Assembly (NCBI GenBank): GCA_963709175.1
Contig: CAVPVK010000014.1
Span: 310,001-374,000, forward strand
DNA length: 64,000 bases
Direction: 5' to 3'
Source: JANXQG01 sp963709175
GTDB lineage: Bacteria > Planctomycetota > Planctomycetia > Pirellulales > Thermoguttaceae
The notes beneath the pieces are model-generated. The model had not been told where the DNA came from, searched no databases, and saw only the letters and a program-made list of their open reading frames with translations. Shown here one piece after another: positions 63,308 through 64,000 of this stretch; position 1 is the first letter of the stretch; each line of letters opens with the position of its first letter. The translations under genes were made by a program, and so were the position numbers.

Positions 63308-63882
63308 TCCTCCTGATTGCAATCGTGCTGATAACATTCGGCGGACTCATCGCCATTGGCAATTGGTGGAGCCTCTATTGGTCCTACCACACCAAACGGT
63401 TCCACTCCGCCGTTCCCTTGTTTGGTGCGGCACTTCTTGGAACAGGCATGTTCATCCTTCCTGTGACCCGCGATTACTGTTGGGTTGCACTGATCTTGGA
63501 TTATGGCACTCTTGCCCTCTTGCTCGCGTGTCCACGACTTTTTCAAGAACTATGGGGCACTAGCCGGTTCAATCTGGTACACGAATATGTCGGAAAGGCG
63601 GGTATGAAGACAGCTTACTTACGGCTTTTTCGACGCGGCATTTTCACTATTCGGCTAGAATTGCACCGTCCATCTGGCGAGTGCGGTCTTGCTGGTGCCG
63701 GTACGATTGGGACTTGGCAACGCGAAGGTGGGCGACTGACGCTGAGTACCGGGCGAGAATCCGCAGTGTTCGACGTGGTTCGTGATGCGGCGACTGAGAT
63801 GCTACGGCAATCGACCGGATTTCCGAGTTGGGAAAGCGATCATGACCATTCGCTCGCGGAAATTGACTTTGCTCAGAAGTAG
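63304..63882 (+). CDS. Membrane protein with cytoplasmic domain, hypothetical
   Basis: 192 residues. Three hydrophobic helices come first (MILLIAIVLITFGGLIAIGN; 'AVPLFGAALLGTGMFILPVT'; 'WVALILDYGTLALLLACPRL'). A soluble part follows, with 'IFTIRLELHRPSGECGLAGA', 'GTIGTWQREGGRLTLS' and 'DHDHSLAEIDFAQK'. The ATG overlaps the previous stop by four bases, so the two genes form a coupled pair. No family is recognised. The remaining bases to 64000 hold no gene I can support. Confidence 0.6.
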   Translation: MILLIAIVLITFGGLIAIGNWWSLYWSYHTKRFHSAVPLFGAALLGTGMFILPVTRDYCWVALILDYGTLALLLACPRLFQELWGTSRFNLVHEYVGKAGMKTAYLRLFRRGIFTIRLELHRPSGECGLAGAGTIGTWQREGGRLTLSTGRESAVFDVVRDAATEMLRQSTGFPSWESDHDHSLAEIDFAQK

Positions 63883-64000
63883 ATGTGCTGTGTCTTTCCG
63901 GTGGCTGTGAAAAGCTTTTTCGCCGCGGCAATCGCGAGGGCGGATAGTGGCCGATGATTAAGGGGTAGTCGCGGAAGAACCCGCGGCAGCCAGGGTCTGC

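Overview
This 64 kb window looks like a planctomycete chromosome, most likely order Pirellulales. The GC content is high. Lineage-typical genes include a DUF1559 pseudopilin-like protein, a DUF1080 plus ThuA secreted protein, a class II aldolase of the type common in the phylum, an MreB-like protein, a secreted TPR protein with a proline-rich tail, and several small orphan proteins of planctomycete style. No rRNA genes or CRISPR arrays were seen; there is one tRNA gene. Many genes break into two adjacent frames while the protein sequence clearly continues. The spacing is roughly one indel per few kilobases, often in short homopolymers or GC runs, which suggests uncorrected long-read indels more than true gene decay. 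I give such genes as one span and name the shift point.

Layout. 1-3904: a broken ABC exporter (permease and ATPase) and a tandem GGDEF protein, all on the minus strand. 4118-8172: a promoter, a DUF1080-ThuA protein and a DinG-like helicase. 8267-11661: a Gfo/Idh/MocA dehydrogenase, a pseudopilin, and a small heat-shock gene behind an excellent sigma-54 promoter. 11618-14665: a translationally coupled sensor protein and metallophosphoesterase. 15087-18355: a small membrane protein, a fatty-acid desaturase, a small secreted protein and an aminotransferase. 18598-25519: a copper/heavy-metal efflux cluster (Cys-rich protein, CusB-like adaptor, enlarged CusA-like pump). 25686-32335: secreted HEAT and TPR proteins, MreB, and a coiled-coil membrane pair. 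32577-37457: a GH57 and a decayed GH95 glycosidase, convergent and separated by heptamer repeat arrays. 37591-41693: aldolase, arabinose-5-phosphate isomerase, a putative secreted zinc protease and a response regulator. 42050-43551: fragments of an AbiE-like toxin-antitoxin pair and of an integrase.

43670-51057 is a clear integrated element. A tRNA-Leu(CAA) gene ends in a 58-bp sequence that is repeated exactly at 51000-51057. Between the copies lie about ten minus-strand genes: tyrosine integrase, XRE regulator, DnaB-type helicase, a replication-initiator-like protein with internal 12-bp iterons, an excisionase-like HTH protein, and unknowns. Many of these overlap by a few bases, so they probably form one operon. 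No capsid, portal or terminase is visible, so this is a compact replicating island or phage-satellite-like element.

51058-64000 is an accessory region of small, mostly unknown genes with visibly lower GC. A 40-bp element recurs upstream of three separate gene sets (52286, 55992, 58566) with constant internal spacing, so it probably acts as a shared promoter. The genes include a HEPN-like protein, DUF6933, an HTH protein, a flavin reductase, a SIMPL protein, a PcfJ-like protein and an ATP-grasp protein. The mobile island and this promoter-sharing cluster are the two places most likely to hold undescribed biology.
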